Shown: positions 12,019 through 24,530, counted from the first letter of the stretch. The stretch: DNA of 64,000 nucleotides from Sparassis latifolia (GCA_018466975.1 CM031561.1:1984001-2048000), one strand, 5' to 3'. A program made the numbers and translations. Notes: generated by a model not told the origin, from the sequence alone.

Positions 12019-14726
12019 TCACTTGTTCTTCTTCGTCTCCGTCCCCTCTTTCGCCTCCTTCTCCTGTACGGCAGCCACTTCAGACACCATCACCTGACCG
12101 TACTCATTCACGCGCTTGGGGTCGATCCGGTATATCCACCGCTGTAGATTAGGTTCGCATCACCCTTCTATTGACAAAATGTTCGGAGATGTGGGGGTGC
12201 GCACCTGATATAGGAAGACGAGGAAGACCACGTCATCGCGGAAGCAGGCAAGGCGATGCAAAAATGGCATCTTGATACAGAACCTAAGGAGAGGTGTGAG
12301 CATCACGGAACATGACGAAATAGCTACCGATGCACGCACGCGAAAAAATCGTCCACAACTGTAGAGAGGGACTTATATATCATTGCCTTCATCGGCATGT
12401 GAGCAACACTCTGAAATAGCCGGAGTATCAGTGGGGCATCTAGAAACAGATAATTGGTCATACCTTAAGCTTATAGTTTATGATCAACTGTGGGATCAGT
12501 TGTGCCTGTACAGTGAGACGCTCAGTAAACCTAGCTCCACGGAGTGATAAAGGGAACGTACGAAGCCGAACATGTAGACGAACGACGTCAGCGTCGAAAT
12601 GATGAAACTGTACCACCCTCTATGGGTTTCGTAGAGTAGCGAATAGAGCGTGTAGACAGCGAGACAAGGGATTGCGAAGTATGCCACGATGCGGAACGCA
12701 AGCTTGTCGTATCTGGAAATACGTGTCAGTAAACAAGCACGTCCTGCACCTCAAGATGACACACTCTTGCGTCTTCCTCTCATCCTCGCTGAGAACGTGT
12801 TTATCTGATACGACGTGAGTTCCCAGCATCTGTCGTATATACAACAAGTAAGACCAACCCTTGATCTCAAGCTTGTAGGGCAACAAAGAGCCCGCATCTC
12901 CGTTGACAATGCTGATGTCAACTGCCTTTGTGATCTGTCGGTAAGGCCAGTGAGATCAATCAGCGAACAGAGTCCAGATGATCACCGACTTTCCAAGCTT
13001 CAATTAGTATTCCAATCCCCGACGAAAACAAGATCATCCAGCTCGTTTGTTCACTATTGTCGATGAGATAGAGTAGAATGATCGTCTGGACCACAACGTT
13101 CGTGACAATTGATCTGTCGTGGTTATGGTTATGCGGCGGAGGGGAAAGTAGTATTTCATCTCATCTCACCTCACTGAAACACCGACAAGTTCCCGCTTCT
13201 GTCTCCAATGCGAGACATCTGAGCTGAATGCGAGCATCTCGAACCTATCGCAGTCTCAGTAAAACACCGGCACCTAGGATAAGGGATCACGTACACCATA
13301 TGCAAGATACTGACGAGCGCCGTCAAGCCCAAGAAGTATGGGTTCGTCTCGATGAGCATCCGTTTGAGCTCGTCTAGCTCCGCGCTAGCCGCGCCACCAT
13401 TCTGCTTCTCCGCGTCATTGAACCCCTGCGTCATGGACGCGAACAGGTTGAACTTCCAGTACGACATAGGCTGGAATGTCACCTGGAGCGGGAGACGTGG
13501 CGTAGTCGTGTTGATCTCGACGTACTGCGAGCGCAGGTGCCAGAACTCGTTCGGGAAGATAATGGGCTTGTAGAACCCAGGAGGGATGATTTCAACAACT
13601 ACGATTTTTGTTAGAGACATATGACGCTGGACGCTCCTAGCTTACATTGAGCTACCGGAGGAGCCATCTGATTCACCGGGATGTCTGAGTCGTCCGATAT
13701 CAATGCCAGGGTGAGATTCTGTAATGTCAGATCTACCATCGTCCATTCCTTCCAGTATCAGTTCTCACTCACATTATGCCAGTGTGATACAATGACATCT
13801 ACTTCAGGCTACACCGGGAAGTTAGCAGTATACATTTGGAATTAATGAGACACCTACTTCTTCCTCCTCTGCATTCTCATCCTCTGCACCCTTGAGCAAG
13901 TTCTTTTCCTTACGAACCTTCGCACGTGGGAAGTAGTGCGTCAGTACTAGGACATAATTTGAGCGAAGAAAAGGTCTGAGGTGGAGAGCATTACCCACAC
14001 TTCCTGACATGATGCACGGAGCTCGGGTCAAATTTAGGATTCGATGGATCAGGGCTGGCGCCATCCCGTACAAGAAACACATCCGCCCATAAAGATCCGT
14101 TATGCTGCACAGTCTGCACAGCACTTCAGCACCTCAGCACCACACTCATCGCAGCACGCCAACGAACCAGAGGGAGATCGATCTCATACTCCGCCGTCCG
14201 GGACTCCTTCCAGTCTCCATACGTGATGTTTGCCCAAACGAAGCTGGGCAGTCCGCCGTCCTGATCCTTCCACCGCGGAGAGAACACGTTGCCCGTCGGG
14301 GACGTCGACAGGTGGACGTGCATCGCGAGGGGGATGCCGAGCGGCCATATGGGGTGCACTTCAGCGGGTACATTTGATTGTGGGACGGAGCCCGGCTGCG
14401 CTTGCGCAACGTCGCCTGTGGATGGTACTGGGGGTGCTGCTGGCGGCGTCGCGGGTGCAAAAAATCTGGTTGCTGGTTGTGTGTAACGTCTATCATCAGT
14501 CTCAAGTGCGAGATAATACCGAGCATACCCAATTGCATTACTACCCATATCATCAACAATTGCTGCACAACGTCTGCTCAGTCGATCGGACGTCTTCCTT
14601 TGACAAGAGTCTACGCACCTGCGCGATGCCGAAAAATTTGCGGAACGGCGACTCCTGTTGTCCTTGTCCTGGTCCCGCGTTCGCATTCGCAGCCGCGGGC
14701 CTTGCGGGGGGATTGACGGTCGACAT
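12019..14726 (-). CDS. CLPTM1 family multi-pass membrane protein
   Basis: Spliced minus-strand gene from MSTVNPPARP (14,726) to the stop at 12,019. First exon ends at 14,619 (RKFFGIAQ). Later exons read WPLGIPLAMHVHLS, SFVWANITYGDW, KVRKEKNLLKGAE, VDVIVSHWHN, IIFPNEFWHLRSQ, LPLQVTFQPMSYWKFNLF and ELDELKRMLIETNPYFLGL. They are followed by transmembrane segments around 12,500-12,690 (GWYSFIISTLTSFVYMFGF) and then LIPQLIINYKLK, DDFFA and RWIYRIDPKRVNEYG. This order is diagnostic of CLPTM1/CLPTM1L proteins, reported in ER and plasma membranes and linked to receptor trafficking and lipid scrambling in animals. The fungal role is unknown. The C-terminus is Lys/Glu-rich (KEGTETKKNK). The start lies 270 bp from the divergent GST-like gene, and this 5' region was duplicated (see 17,044). 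Confidence 0.9.
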
Positions 14727-14996
14727 GGCTGTCTGCAGAAGAGACACGACGGACTGCACGGTGTCACGGTCAGGACGCGTGCAGCAAGTGAAGGCTACGT
14801 GTGTGCGGGTAGATTAGATTGGCGCCCGTACATACCTTCAATCGGGCAGTTGACTAACCACTTCATCCTCTCCCGTCGCATGCACACATGATTCAGAACG
14901 TCGGGTGTCCGGTGCCAACACTGCCGTCACGCCACAGGGTTTCTGCTACTTAGTACCGCACCTCTGTGACGGCTTCACCAATTCATCTCTCTTGCG
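14727..14996. promoter_or_regulatory. divergent promoter of CLPTM1 and GST-like gene
   Basis: 270 bp between the opposite start codons. A stretch with attcagaacgtcgggtgtcc is kept exactly in the duplicated copy at about 17,609-17,632, which suggests a site of use or simply recent origin. Confidence 0.45.
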
Positions 14997-16358
14997 ATGG
15001 CAATAGGAAAAGTTCCAGTGGTCTTGTACCAGTGAGTGTATAAGTTACTCGCTCTTTTTTATTGTGACCAGGGTAAATGGCGCAACAGTTATGAAGCCTC
15101 CCCATTCTCTACCAAGATCAAGAACATACTCGCTCTCAAGGGCATCCCGCACAGCAGGGTAGATGTGAGTGCCAGTGACCCGTATCTGCCTACCATGTAC
15201 GAACGAGCTCCCTACAGGTCGCTCTCGCACCTCCCCGCCCGGAGCTCTCGACGCTGCTTGGGCTACCCTACCGACGCATTCCCGTCCTCGCGATCGGGAG
15301 CGACGTGTATTGCGATACCAGCCTCATCGCGTCAGTGCTCGAGCGCCGATTCCCACCCTCTGAAGGCTACCATACCTTATTTCCCAAGAGGAAGGGAGGG
15401 CAGCGTGCGGATACGGGGCTGGTAAAGGCGCTGTCTATGTACTACGTGGACAGAGTTCTGTTCCAGCTGGCCGCGGACAGTCTTCCTTACACCCGGTTCC
15501 CCAAGCCCCTTCTGGAGGATCGAAATGTGGTATGTCCGAACTTTTGTGTTTAGGTGCATCTATCATTAATCATATCTGCAGTTCTTCAGCCCCACGAAGC
15601 CGTTTGACCTGACACAGATGACTGCTCGTCAACCTGAGGTGAAGAGCGCCATATCCTCCCACCTAGTAAGCTACATAATTAAGTTGCAATGCGCTAGATC
15701 TCATCCCAGCCTTGAAGACTCTCATTGAGGAGCAGCTTGCGGATGGTCGCGAATGGCTCCTCGATACAGAGACTCCCGGCTTAGCTGACATATCCGTCCA
15801 TTTTGTTGTCGCATGGTTGCAACACCGCCAATTCAGAGCTCTTCACGACGTGCTCGATGCGCAAAAGTACCCCAAGAGTCTCGCAGTAAGCCGCTTGTAC
15901 CCGCCCGCTTGTCTATTTCTGACGCCCCACATGACAGTGGCTGTCCACTGTAACTGCGTACATTGACGGCAGACAGAAGACGGGCGCGTCTGCGTTCGAG
16001 GATATTACGGGTGAGCAGGCCGCAAAACTGATTGGCTCATCACCCTGCGAGGATGTGAGCGCTGTCAGATTCGACGACGTTGAGGCCGCACGCTTGGACG
16101 TGAAGCTGGGCGAGGACGTCTCGGTAGAACCACAGGACAGCGGTGCGTGAAATACTCGCACATTTTCTGCCTGCGTTGGATTGACATACCATTGCCCGTC
16201 CTGCAGGGAAAGTTCCTAGCGTTGGTAAGCTTATCGCGCTGAACCGCGAAGAGGCTGTAATCGAAACCCGCGGGTCGACGGGTGATGTCATTCGTTGTCA
16301 CTTCCCGAGACTCAACTTCTCCATCAAGGGGCTCCAGAAAGTGGACGCGAAGTTGTGA
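14997..16358 (+). CDS. glutathione S-transferase-like protein, copy 1
   Basis: Exons 14,997-15,031, 15,089-15,164, 15,218-15,529, 15,582-15,665, then from about 15,718, with two more introns in the 3' half and stop TGA at 16,356-16,358. The protein opens MAIGKVPVVLY then YEASPFSTKIKNILALKG, the thioredoxin-fold start of a GST (Ser in the SPFS position, where omega/GST-like proteins carry the catalytic Ser or Cys). PYRRIPVLAIGSDVYCDTS gives the cis-Pro and the glutathione-binding D-T. The C-terminal half has GREWLLDTETPGLADI, the helical GST_C core. About 100 further residues (AKLIGSSPCEDVS...LNFSIKG) extend past the usual GST length. Likely cytosolic thiol transfer or ligand binding; substrate unknown. 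A second copy lies 2.7 kb downstream. Confidence 0.85.
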
Positions 16359-16629
16359 CGCGCTGTGCGAAATAGGTCAGAGTTATACGGTGTCTGGCAG
16401 CGTGTAAAGTCGAGGGTTCACATTTAGCCTCAATCCTCTTCCCTTGCGGGGTGTTACCACTTATTCTCTGTGTTGGTCCTTATATTGTCTAAAGGATCGA
16501 GCTGTTTTCACTGGCAACTGTATGCAGAACGAGCGATGGCCAATTGCCAACTCGAAATGGACCCGTCCTGCCCTGAGCGAGCAATGTTCCCGGGTACTCC
16601 TAGTTTGAGGCGATGTAACACTGCTGTGT

Positions 16630-16850
16630 GTTACCCCTGCGGCGGAAGCAGATCGTTGAGATGAAACAGGACTCTGGACCCCATGCACCACACACGAACG
16701 AGCTCGCATTTGTATCCGAGGCACTGCAGGAAACATTGACGAAGGTGAGTATGCGTATTTGTTCTATCTGATGGTCGTGCACACAATGCGCTAGGTCAGT
16801 ATCATGGTGTCGACGCTTCCGAACCAGAGGAAACTATAGACTACAGCCAG
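16630..16850 (+). pseudogene. relic of an unidentified gene, copy A
   Basis: After the GST-like gene there is a coding-like stretch including GPHAPHTNELAFVSEALQET followed by a good splice donor (gtgagta). The next piece (YHGVDASEPEETIDYSQ) soon meets stops. The same stretch lies in copy B at 19,335-19,720, where other parts are intact. I do not recognise the family. Neither copy is readable as a whole. Confidence 0.4.
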
Positions 16851-17043
16851 TGGGAATGTTTTATACTGCCTTAAGGGGGTTCAAGCCAAGGTCAAGCAAC
16901 CCCTTGGCTGCCATGCCCCTCCAGCAACAGGGTGTGCCTAATAACATCCTGCCCAAGATCCTCAAACTCGAGCACGCGGACATCGAAGTCAAATTGGCCC
17001 GTCACAGGTCATAAGGTGTGAACCTACCGTTGTTTGAGTACAG

Positions 17044-17428
17044 TATGGGGGTGCACTGCAACAGGTACGCTTGATTGAGGGGTGGAGCCCGGCTCAGCTT
17101 GTCCGACTTGCGATTGTGTAAAGTCGACTGTGGAGGACGCCGCGGGTGGTGCCGCTAGGGGTGTTGCGGGTGAGAAGAACCTGGATGTTAATTGTGTACA
17201 ACATAAACAGTCAGATTTCGATTTACAATTAATGCCGAGCGTACCCAATTGTATCCCCACCCACAACATCGGTAATTGCTGCACGTCCGCTCAGTCGACT
17301 GGACGACTTGAGTCCTGCGCGATATCGAACAATCTGCGGGACGACCACTCCTATTGGCCTTCGTCTTGGCCTGGTCAAACATTCGCATTCGCAGCCACGG
17401 GCCTTGCGGGGGAGTTGGGGGTCGACAT
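17044..17428 (-). pseudogene. truncated duplicate of the CLPTM1 5' end
   Basis: The minus strand from ATG at 17,426-17,428 reads MSTPNSPARPVAANANV, matching the CLPTM1 start MSTVNPPARPAAANANA. Part of the second exon (FFSPATPLAAPPAASS, compare FFAPATPPAAPPVPST) is also present. It stops where the duplication ends. Internal stops and lost frame show it is not a working gene. Confidence 0.85.
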
Positions 17429-17711
17429 GGCTGTCTGCAGAAGAGACAGGCGACCGAGTGCACGCCGTGACGTGAAAGCCACGCGTATGCTATAGATTAG
17501 ATTGGCGCGCCCTAGTACATACTTACGTGTCATCCCGAGTCGGGGCAGCACACGTACAGCACACGTACAGCACACGCAACGGTGACCAACCATCCTCTCT
17601 CTGTACACATGATTCAGAACGTCGGGTGTCCGGTGCCAAGACTAGGCCGTCACCCCACCGGGATTCGTACCTACGCCACCTTTGCGACGGCTCCAACACA
17701 TCTCTTTGACG

Positions 17712-19060
17712 ATGGCGACTGGTAAAGTCCTAGTGGTGCTGTACCAGTGAGTAAACTACTCGCTTTTCTTCATGGCGCACGGCCAACGGCACAACAGATA
17801 TGATGCCTCTCCGTTCTCGACCAAGGTCAAGGACACACTGGCTCTAAAGGGGATCCCGCACAGCAGGGTAGATGTGAGTGTCAATGAACCGTATCTGCCC
17901 ACTGTGTTTCGAACGAGCTCCCTACAGGTCGCTTTCATGCCTCCCCGTCCGGAGATCTCGACGCTCCTTGGGGTATCCTACCGCCGCATTCCCGTGCTCG
18001 CCATTGGAAGCGACGTCTACTGCGATACCGGCCTCATCGCGTCCGCGCTCGAACGCCGATTCCCTCCCTCCGAAGGCTACTATACGCTGTTTCCCAACAG
18101 GAAGGGAACGAAGAGCTCGGACGTGGGACTGGTTAAGGCACTGTCTATGTACTATGCGGACAGAGTTTTGCTCCAGCTGGCCGCGGACAGTTTTCCTTTC
18201 AACCAGTTCCCAAAGGCCTTTGTGGAGGATAGAAATGCAGTAGGTTCCAACGTTCGTGCTTAGATGTGTATATCGTTGATCATCTCTGCAGTTCTTCAGC
18301 CCTACGAAGCCGATTGACCTAACACAGATGGCCTCTCGTCAACCGGAGGTGAAGAGCGCCATCTCTTCTCATCCGGTAAGCTACGCCAATAAGTTGATAA
18401 GCACTGGGATCTCATTCCAGGCTTGAAGACTCTCGTTGAGGAGCAGCTTGCGGATGGTCGCGAATGGCTCCTCGATACAGAGGCTCCCGGTTTGGCTGAC
18501 ATATCCTTCCATTTTGTTTTTGAGTGGTTGCAAGGCCCGCAATTCAGAGCTCTTCACGACGTGCTCGATGCGCAAAGGTACCCAAAGAGCCTCGCGGTAA
18601 GCCATATGTTGGCGCGCGCTTGTCAATTTCTGATATCCCGCATCGCAGTGGCTGTCCAATATGACTGCGTACATTGACAGCAGACAAAAGACGGGCGCGT
18701 CCGCTTTTGAGAATATCACGGGAGAACAAGCCGCTAAGCTGATTGGCTCATCACCCTGCGAGGATGTGAGCGTCGTCGGATTTGATAATGTGGAGGCCGC
18801 GCACCTGGGCGTGAAGCTGGGCGAGGACGTCTCGATAGAACCACAGGACACTGGTGCGCACAGCCGTCGCGCGATTTCTGCCTTCGTTGCATTAACGTAC
18901 CTTTATTTGTCTTGCAGGTAAAATACCGACTATCGGTAAGCTTGTCGCGCTGAACCGTGAAGAGGCTGTCATCGAAACCCGCGGGACGACGGGCGCTGTC
19001 ATTCGTTGTCACTTCCCGAGGCTCAACTTTTCCATCAAGAAAGCGCACGCGAAGGTGTGA
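17712..19060 (+). CDS. glutathione S-transferase-like protein, copy 2
   Basis: Same exon plan as copy 1, from MATGKVLVVLY at 17,712 to TGA at 19,058-19,060. Key blocks are kept: YDASPFSTKVKDTLALKG, SYRRIPVLAIGSDVYCDTG, GREWLLDTEAPGLADI, AAKLIGSSPCEDVS and ALNREEAVIETRGTTG. The extra C-terminal part is shorter at its very end (FSIKKAHAKV). No stop or frameshift was seen in the exons, so both copies look usable. The copy carries its own duplicated divergent promoter, so it could be expressed like copy 1 or have a new pattern. Function as for copy 1. Confidence 0.83.
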
Positions 19061-19334
19061 CGCGCTGTGCGAAATAGGTCAGAGTTGTAGGGTATGGGGC
19101 AGCGGACAAAGTCAAGGGTTCACATTTAGCCTGAATATCCTCCCTTGCGGGGTTTCACCACTTGTTCTCTGTGTTGGTCACTACCTTGTCGAGAGCATGG
19201 ATCTGTTCTTGTATGAAAAACGAGCGATGGTCAACTGCCAACTCGAGATAGACTCGTTCTTCACGCTGTGCTGAGCGATGTAATGTCCCCGGGTACTCCT
19301 AGATTGAGGCAATGTAACACTGCTTGGGCGCCTG

Positions 19335-19720
19335 TGTGTTACCACTGCGGCGGAAGCAGATCGTTGTGATGAAACAGTACTGGACCCCATGCACCACAGC
19401 TCGCGTCCGAGGGACTGCAGGAAACATTGACGAAGGTGAGTATGCACATTTGTAAGTTGTTTTATCTGAGAGGTCTATATGATGGTCGTGCACACTGCGC
19501 TAGGTCGCCGAAATCATGCACGTTCATGGTGTCGACGCTACCGAACCAACGGAAATTATAGACTGCAGCGAGGATGGTTTATACCACCGTAAGGCGGTTC
19601 AAGCCAAGGTCAAGCAACCCCTCGGCTGGCATGCCCCTCCAGCACCCACAGGGTGTGCCTAACATCCTGCTCAGCCTCAAGATCGATATCCTCAAACTCA
19701 AGCACGCGGACGTACCGGGA
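19335..19720 (+). pseudogene. relic of an unidentified gene, copy B
   Basis: Partner of 16,630-16,850. Here the first part has shifted frame, but the part after the acceptor ctag at about 19,503 reads openly (VAEIMHVHGVDATEPTEI and on to KVKQPLGWHAPP). The two copies have decayed in different places. Confidence 0.4.
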
Positions 19721-20177
19721 TCCCTGTTGAGATAGTTTTTCAAAGAGCATCAATGAATTTTCCGCGGTTCTCCATTAGTGCCACTGCTGCAAACTGCTCA
19801 AGTTAATGCACTGTACTTCCGCACCAAGGGCTACAGCCACGTGCAACCAGGCGCGGCAGAGGTCTTGTCAAACAGGAAATGTGTTCCTTGACGCTGCGAC
19901 GGTGCATATCTAAGGGGCGAGGTCGAAGCGATATGCATAATATTGAGCGCTGCGCCGCAAGGGAAATGTAGAATCGTGATGGAAAGTCGCGAGCGCTATA
20001 CCTTCCTAAACAAGGGTGAGGATCGCTACAGCTGTGTTGGGGTGGCCGGGGGTGCTGCTTAAGAGGGCTTCCTTCAATAACTTGCCAACGAACTGCGGTC
20101 ACTCTTTCTACTCACCACCACGCTCTCCACGCCCGCTCCTCAGGCCTGTTTTTTTCTGGAGCTTGACGAACAGCACC
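19721..20177. other. upstream region of the chitin synthase gene
   Basis: About 450 bp without a gene. It probably holds the promoter and 5' UTR. The stretch just before the ATG is C/T-rich (ctctttctactcaccacc), as is common in fungal promoters. Confidence 0.5.
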
Positions 20178-23100
20178 ATGGCCGAGGGCAACCGTCCCCC
20201 GCTCCCTTCCTTTTCTTCCCAAACTTCGCTCTCTGACCAGGCCGACCCATTTGCTGACCACCACGTCAACTTCCTGGAGCCCCCACGTCCCTATGAGAGC
20301 ACCGTGTCGCTGCCGCAGGAGTTCGGTGGCATGGGAGGGAGTAACTACGATGAAGACGACATAGAGAAGCTCCCACTCACCGCCAACCAGGGCTTTTACC
20401 CGCCTAGGTGAGTCGTTGCCAGGCGCTACGCTACACGCGGTCCTAACCTGCTGTCTGCCTGCAGCCCCATAGATCCCAGCGCGTATGGAGATCCGTATGA
20501 GCGCCCGTTGTCGACCGTGTCCACCTCCTCTACTGGAGTTGATTCCGCATGGAGACGGCGGCAAACGATCAAGCGCGGCGTAACGCGCAAGGTTAAGCTC
20601 ACCAAGGGTAACTTCATCACCGAGTACGCCGTTCCGACACCCGTGTATAGTGCCATCGAGGCCAAGTGGGTGAACACCAATACGACGGAGTTCTCGTCAG
20701 TTAGATCGATGCCTGTTCCCGCGGTTTGACATTGACATGCCTCATAGGCACATGCGATACACTGCGGCCACATGTGACCCGGATGACTTCACGGAAGCTA
20801 ATGGTTACTCTCTCCGCACGAAGATATATAACCGCCAGACGGAACTGCTCATTGCCGTCACTTCGTACAACGAGGACAAGATCCTGTACGCTCGTACTCT
20901 CCATGGTGTCATGTTGAACATCCGCGATATCTGCAAGACTAAGCAGTCGAAGTACTGGCGCCGCACGGCGGAGGAGGGTGTGCCTGGTTGGCAGAAGATC
21001 ACTGTCGCACTCATAATTGATGGTCTGGAACCCATGGATAAGACAGTTCTAGATATTCTTGCCACAGTCGGTGTATACCAAGATGGTGTGATGAAAAAGC
21101 AAGTCGATGGCAAGGATACCGTGGCTCACATTTTCGAGGTGCGCCTGATGTTTCGCTCATAACGGTTGCAGCGGTTAAGGCACCCTCAGTATACCACCCA
21201 ACTGTCAGTAGACCACACCCCGCAGTTGGTGCTCCCTCATGGCGACGATCCCAACAATCTTGTGCCCGTTCAGATTATTCTCGTCATCAAGGCAAAAAAT
21301 CAAAAGAAGATCAATTCTCACCGTTGGCTCTTCAATGCGATCGGCAGATTGTTGGAGGTTTGTCTTCGTGGCACCAGATGACAGACTCCCGTACTAATTT
21401 TACACTTAGCCCGAAATTTGTGTCCTGATAGATGCAGGTACCAAGCCCGGTCATAAGTCTATCTACTACTTGTGGGAAGCCTTCTACAACGATGTTCATT
21501 TGGGAGGCTGCTGTGGTGAAATCCACGCCATGCTTGAGGGTGGCAAGAAACTGCTCAATCCTCTGGTCGCTGCGCAGAACTTTGAATACAAGATGTCGAA
21601 CATCTTAGGTCAGTTTCATGCAGTGCATTCTATGTGCATGTCATTCTAACCGCGAAACTAGATAAACCTTTAGAGAGCACTTTTGGATATGTGTCCGTGT
21701 TGCCTGGTGCATTCTCCGCATACCGATACCGCGCAATTCTTGGGCGCCCAATGGAGCAGTACTTCCATGGTGACCACTCTTTGGCGGACCGCTTGGGCCC
21801 GAAGGGTATCTATGGGATGAACATCTTCACGAAGAACATGTTCCTGGCCGAGGATCGTATACTTTGTTTCGAGATTGTTGCGAAGGCAAACGAGCGGTGG
21901 ACGCTGACATACGTCAAGCCTAGTAAGGCTGAGACGGATGTCCCGGAGTCCGCTGCCGAGCTTATCGGTCAGCGCCGTCGTTGGTTGAACGGTTCGTTCG
22001 CTGCATCAGTGGTCAGTGCTCCTTTGTCGTTTTTCGTGGTCGACTGGTACTCACATTCTGCACTAGTACTCCCTCGTCAACTTCTTCAAGATGTACAAGT
22101 CAAGCCACGGTATCATCCGCATGTTCTTCTTCCATGTACAAGCTTTCGTGCGTGCTTTGTATTCTTGGGATTCAATGTCTCGTACTTACCCAGGATATGC
22201 AGTACAACATCTTTACCCTGTTCTTCTCATGGTTTGCTCTTGCCAACATGTGGCTGACATTCAGCATCGTCATCGATCTCCTTCCTGATGGTGGAGTCAA
22301 TACTTTTGGTACAGCGGCCGTTGTGAGTCAGTTGTGCAAAGTGATTTATACCCGTGTCAATATAAGTTATCAGACGTATTGGATCAATGACATCTTCAAA
22401 TGGATTTACCTCGCATTCCTTGCACTCCAGGTTGGTTTCTCAACTTTGAGTATGTTTTCTGTCTAACGTGGTCACAGTTTGTGCTGGCTCTTGGTAACCG
22501 ACCAAAGGGAGAACGAGTGACATACGTAGCCACATTCTGGTATGACGACACTTCTCTGATGTGAATAAGGTTGCTCATTTTGTTGATAGGGTGTTCGCCT
22601 TCATGGCTGTGTACCTATTGGTCTGCGCCTTCTGGTTGACTATCAGGGCGTTCCTGGTACGTCTAGTTGTCGACGATGTGATATTGGCGCTCATTTCACC
22701 TCTATCGTATAGGCGGTCCCTGCGATGCTGAAGAACAAAACGACACTCCAGATTGTCGCTACGTTCTTCGTGCCTCCAGTTGGATCTCTGGTTGCTGCCC
22801 TGGTTTCTACTTATGGTGCGTGTGTTGACCGCGCATGTTAGACGATAGCTGAATTACTGTGAAGGCATTTACATGGCCTCCTCGTTCCTCTATGTATGTC
22901 TCTTTCTGTACCGTGTTAAGATGCCTCCGTACAACTAACTCCTTGTGTAGCGCGACCCATGGCATATGTTCACGAGTTTCCCACAATACTTGTGTATTGC
23001 ACCTAGCTTCACGAACGTGCTGAACGTGTACGCATTCTGCAACCTTCACGACGTATGTCTTTTATTTCCCTCTTCAACCGGTAATCATGACTAACAAAAC

Positions 23101-23625
23101 GGACTTCGTAGGTATCATGGGGAACCAAGGGTAGCGACAAAGCGGAGGCTCTGCCATCGGTTTCGTCCAAGAAGCCAAAGGATGCTGATGCACCAGTCGT
23201 TGAGGATACGTTGCGGAACAAAGAGGATCTCGACGCCCACTTCAAGGAGACCGTGATGCGTGCCGTGACGAAGCTCGATATTAAGGAGGCCGTTGAGAAG
23301 CCAACGCTGGACGACCAGAACAAGACGTTCCGCACGCGTCTCGTTGCGTGCTGGATGCTCAGCAACGCTGGGCTGTCTGTCGCGATCTCGAATTTGAACG
23401 GCTTGCCTACCGGTAATGAGACACTGGACAACGAGCATTTGCGCACAAAACAGAACATTTACTTCGCAATTATCCTTTACTCGACCTTCGGTCTTGCGAT
23501 GACGCGGTTCGTAGGGGTACGTCTTCGCTTGACTTTGCACGCTTCGCAGCGACTGACACGCACGATTGTAGTGCCTGTTCTACTTCTTCAAGCGCAACCT
23601 CTTCCGGTGTTGCCGACGGAATTGA
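20178..23625 (+). CDS. chitin synthase, division 1
   Basis: Many-exon gene from ATG 20,178 to TGA 23,623-23,625. Exons read clearly include 20,178-20,407, 20,465-20,695, 20,748-21,138, 21,190-21,358, 21,410-21,608, 21,662-22,011 and from 22,067, with several shorter exons to the end ([17 protein letters not shown]). Conserved blocks: [76 protein letters not shown] and the processive motif [10 protein letters not shown]. The N-terminus is the usual disordered region. Membrane segments follow QRRRW (HVQAF...[15 protein letters not shown] and more). The enzyme polymerises UDP-N-acetylglucosamine into cell-wall chitin at the plasma membrane. [17 protein letters not shown] near the end is typical of this division. 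I do not assign a class number. Confidence 0.93.
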
Positions 23626-24530
23626 GCAGGGTTCGTTGGTGGACTTTGCATGTGTCGTCATTCATTCACACTTCCTATACACTGATACATCTCTGGGAAC
23701 ACGGACATCTTTCATATGCATGCCTGCTCGCGGTCCCTGTCGGAGCCGCACCTGTCTTCATACTGCTATCCAGTCGCGCTACTGAATCTTATTAATGACT
23801 ACTTTCGTTGTACGACGCCGTCTAGTGATACCATCCCTTATGCTCCGATGCTGTGCTGGGTGTATCCCAAATTGTTTTGAGTTCGTCGAAACTTCTCGTT
23901 CGACCCTGAGGCGTGAGCGCTGAGCGCTGGCCGGCAGTCGTCTCTGAAGTACTCGGAGCTAAATAGCGCTATGGGCGTTTTCGATGTCTGCGGAAGCAGC
24001 CTTGATACTTTAGAACACCTCGGTTGCGGCACTGGCTGCCATGCCTGTTCCACGCCACTCTTTCAGCCTCTGGGACTCTGCTGCAATATCTCGGAGCTGT
24101 TCTGAGGCACTGCGATATCGATTAAGCTTCTCTGATAATTAAACCCCACTAGCTCTTCTGCGGTGCTGGCCCTGGACACGCAGGGGCTGCGTTTCGACAA
24201 GGTGTCCAATCGGGACGTTCAGGCCTTTCTAACTGCTACACCGGAGAGGCCTTCGCGAGCCCGGAGTATGTTGCAGCGTCTCTGTCCGACATAATAGGGG
24301 AACTTATTCCCTGCTAGCGCGCCTCTGCTGAGTTCGCTACTCAGTGCGCGCAAAGCAGGCTGTTTGCCCGGTGGTGATCCCCAATCCCGCTCTCTGCGGA
24401 CAATGGGGAACGTTTATGGCCTCCAGGGTTAAAAGGGCTGCTGGAATGGACGGATGGACCCCATTGCGGTTTTGCATTCATACTCCACGCACTCTCTGCA
24501 CTGTCCTAGCTTCGCAGCCACATTGAGATT
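23626..24530. other. intergenic, no supported gene
   Basis: About 900 bp between the chitin synthase stop and the next ATG. Short palindromic strings such as tgagcgctgagcgctgg occur near 23,915. No gene or RNA recognised. Confidence 0.5.

Larger units (their letters stand above)
14347..16982. repeat. tandem segmental duplication, unit A
   Basis: About 2.64 kb starting inside CLPTM1 near tatggggtgcac. It runs through the divergent promoter and the GST-like gene to cctcaaactcgagcacgcggac. Nearly every stretch has a partner in 17,044-19,709. Coding parts of the GST-like gene are closest, while the CLPTM1 part and the tail have drifted more. Confidence 0.85.
17044..19709. repeat. tandem segmental duplication, unit B
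   Basis: Direct-orientation partner of 14,347-16,982, separated from it by about 60 bp. It contains a truncated CLPTM1 5' end, the divergent promoter, a complete GST-like gene and the downstream gene relic, in the same order. Confidence 0.85.

Noticed and set aside
20112..20564. 150-codon minus-strand frame over the chitin synthase start
   Set aside because: Antisense shadow of chitin synthase exons.
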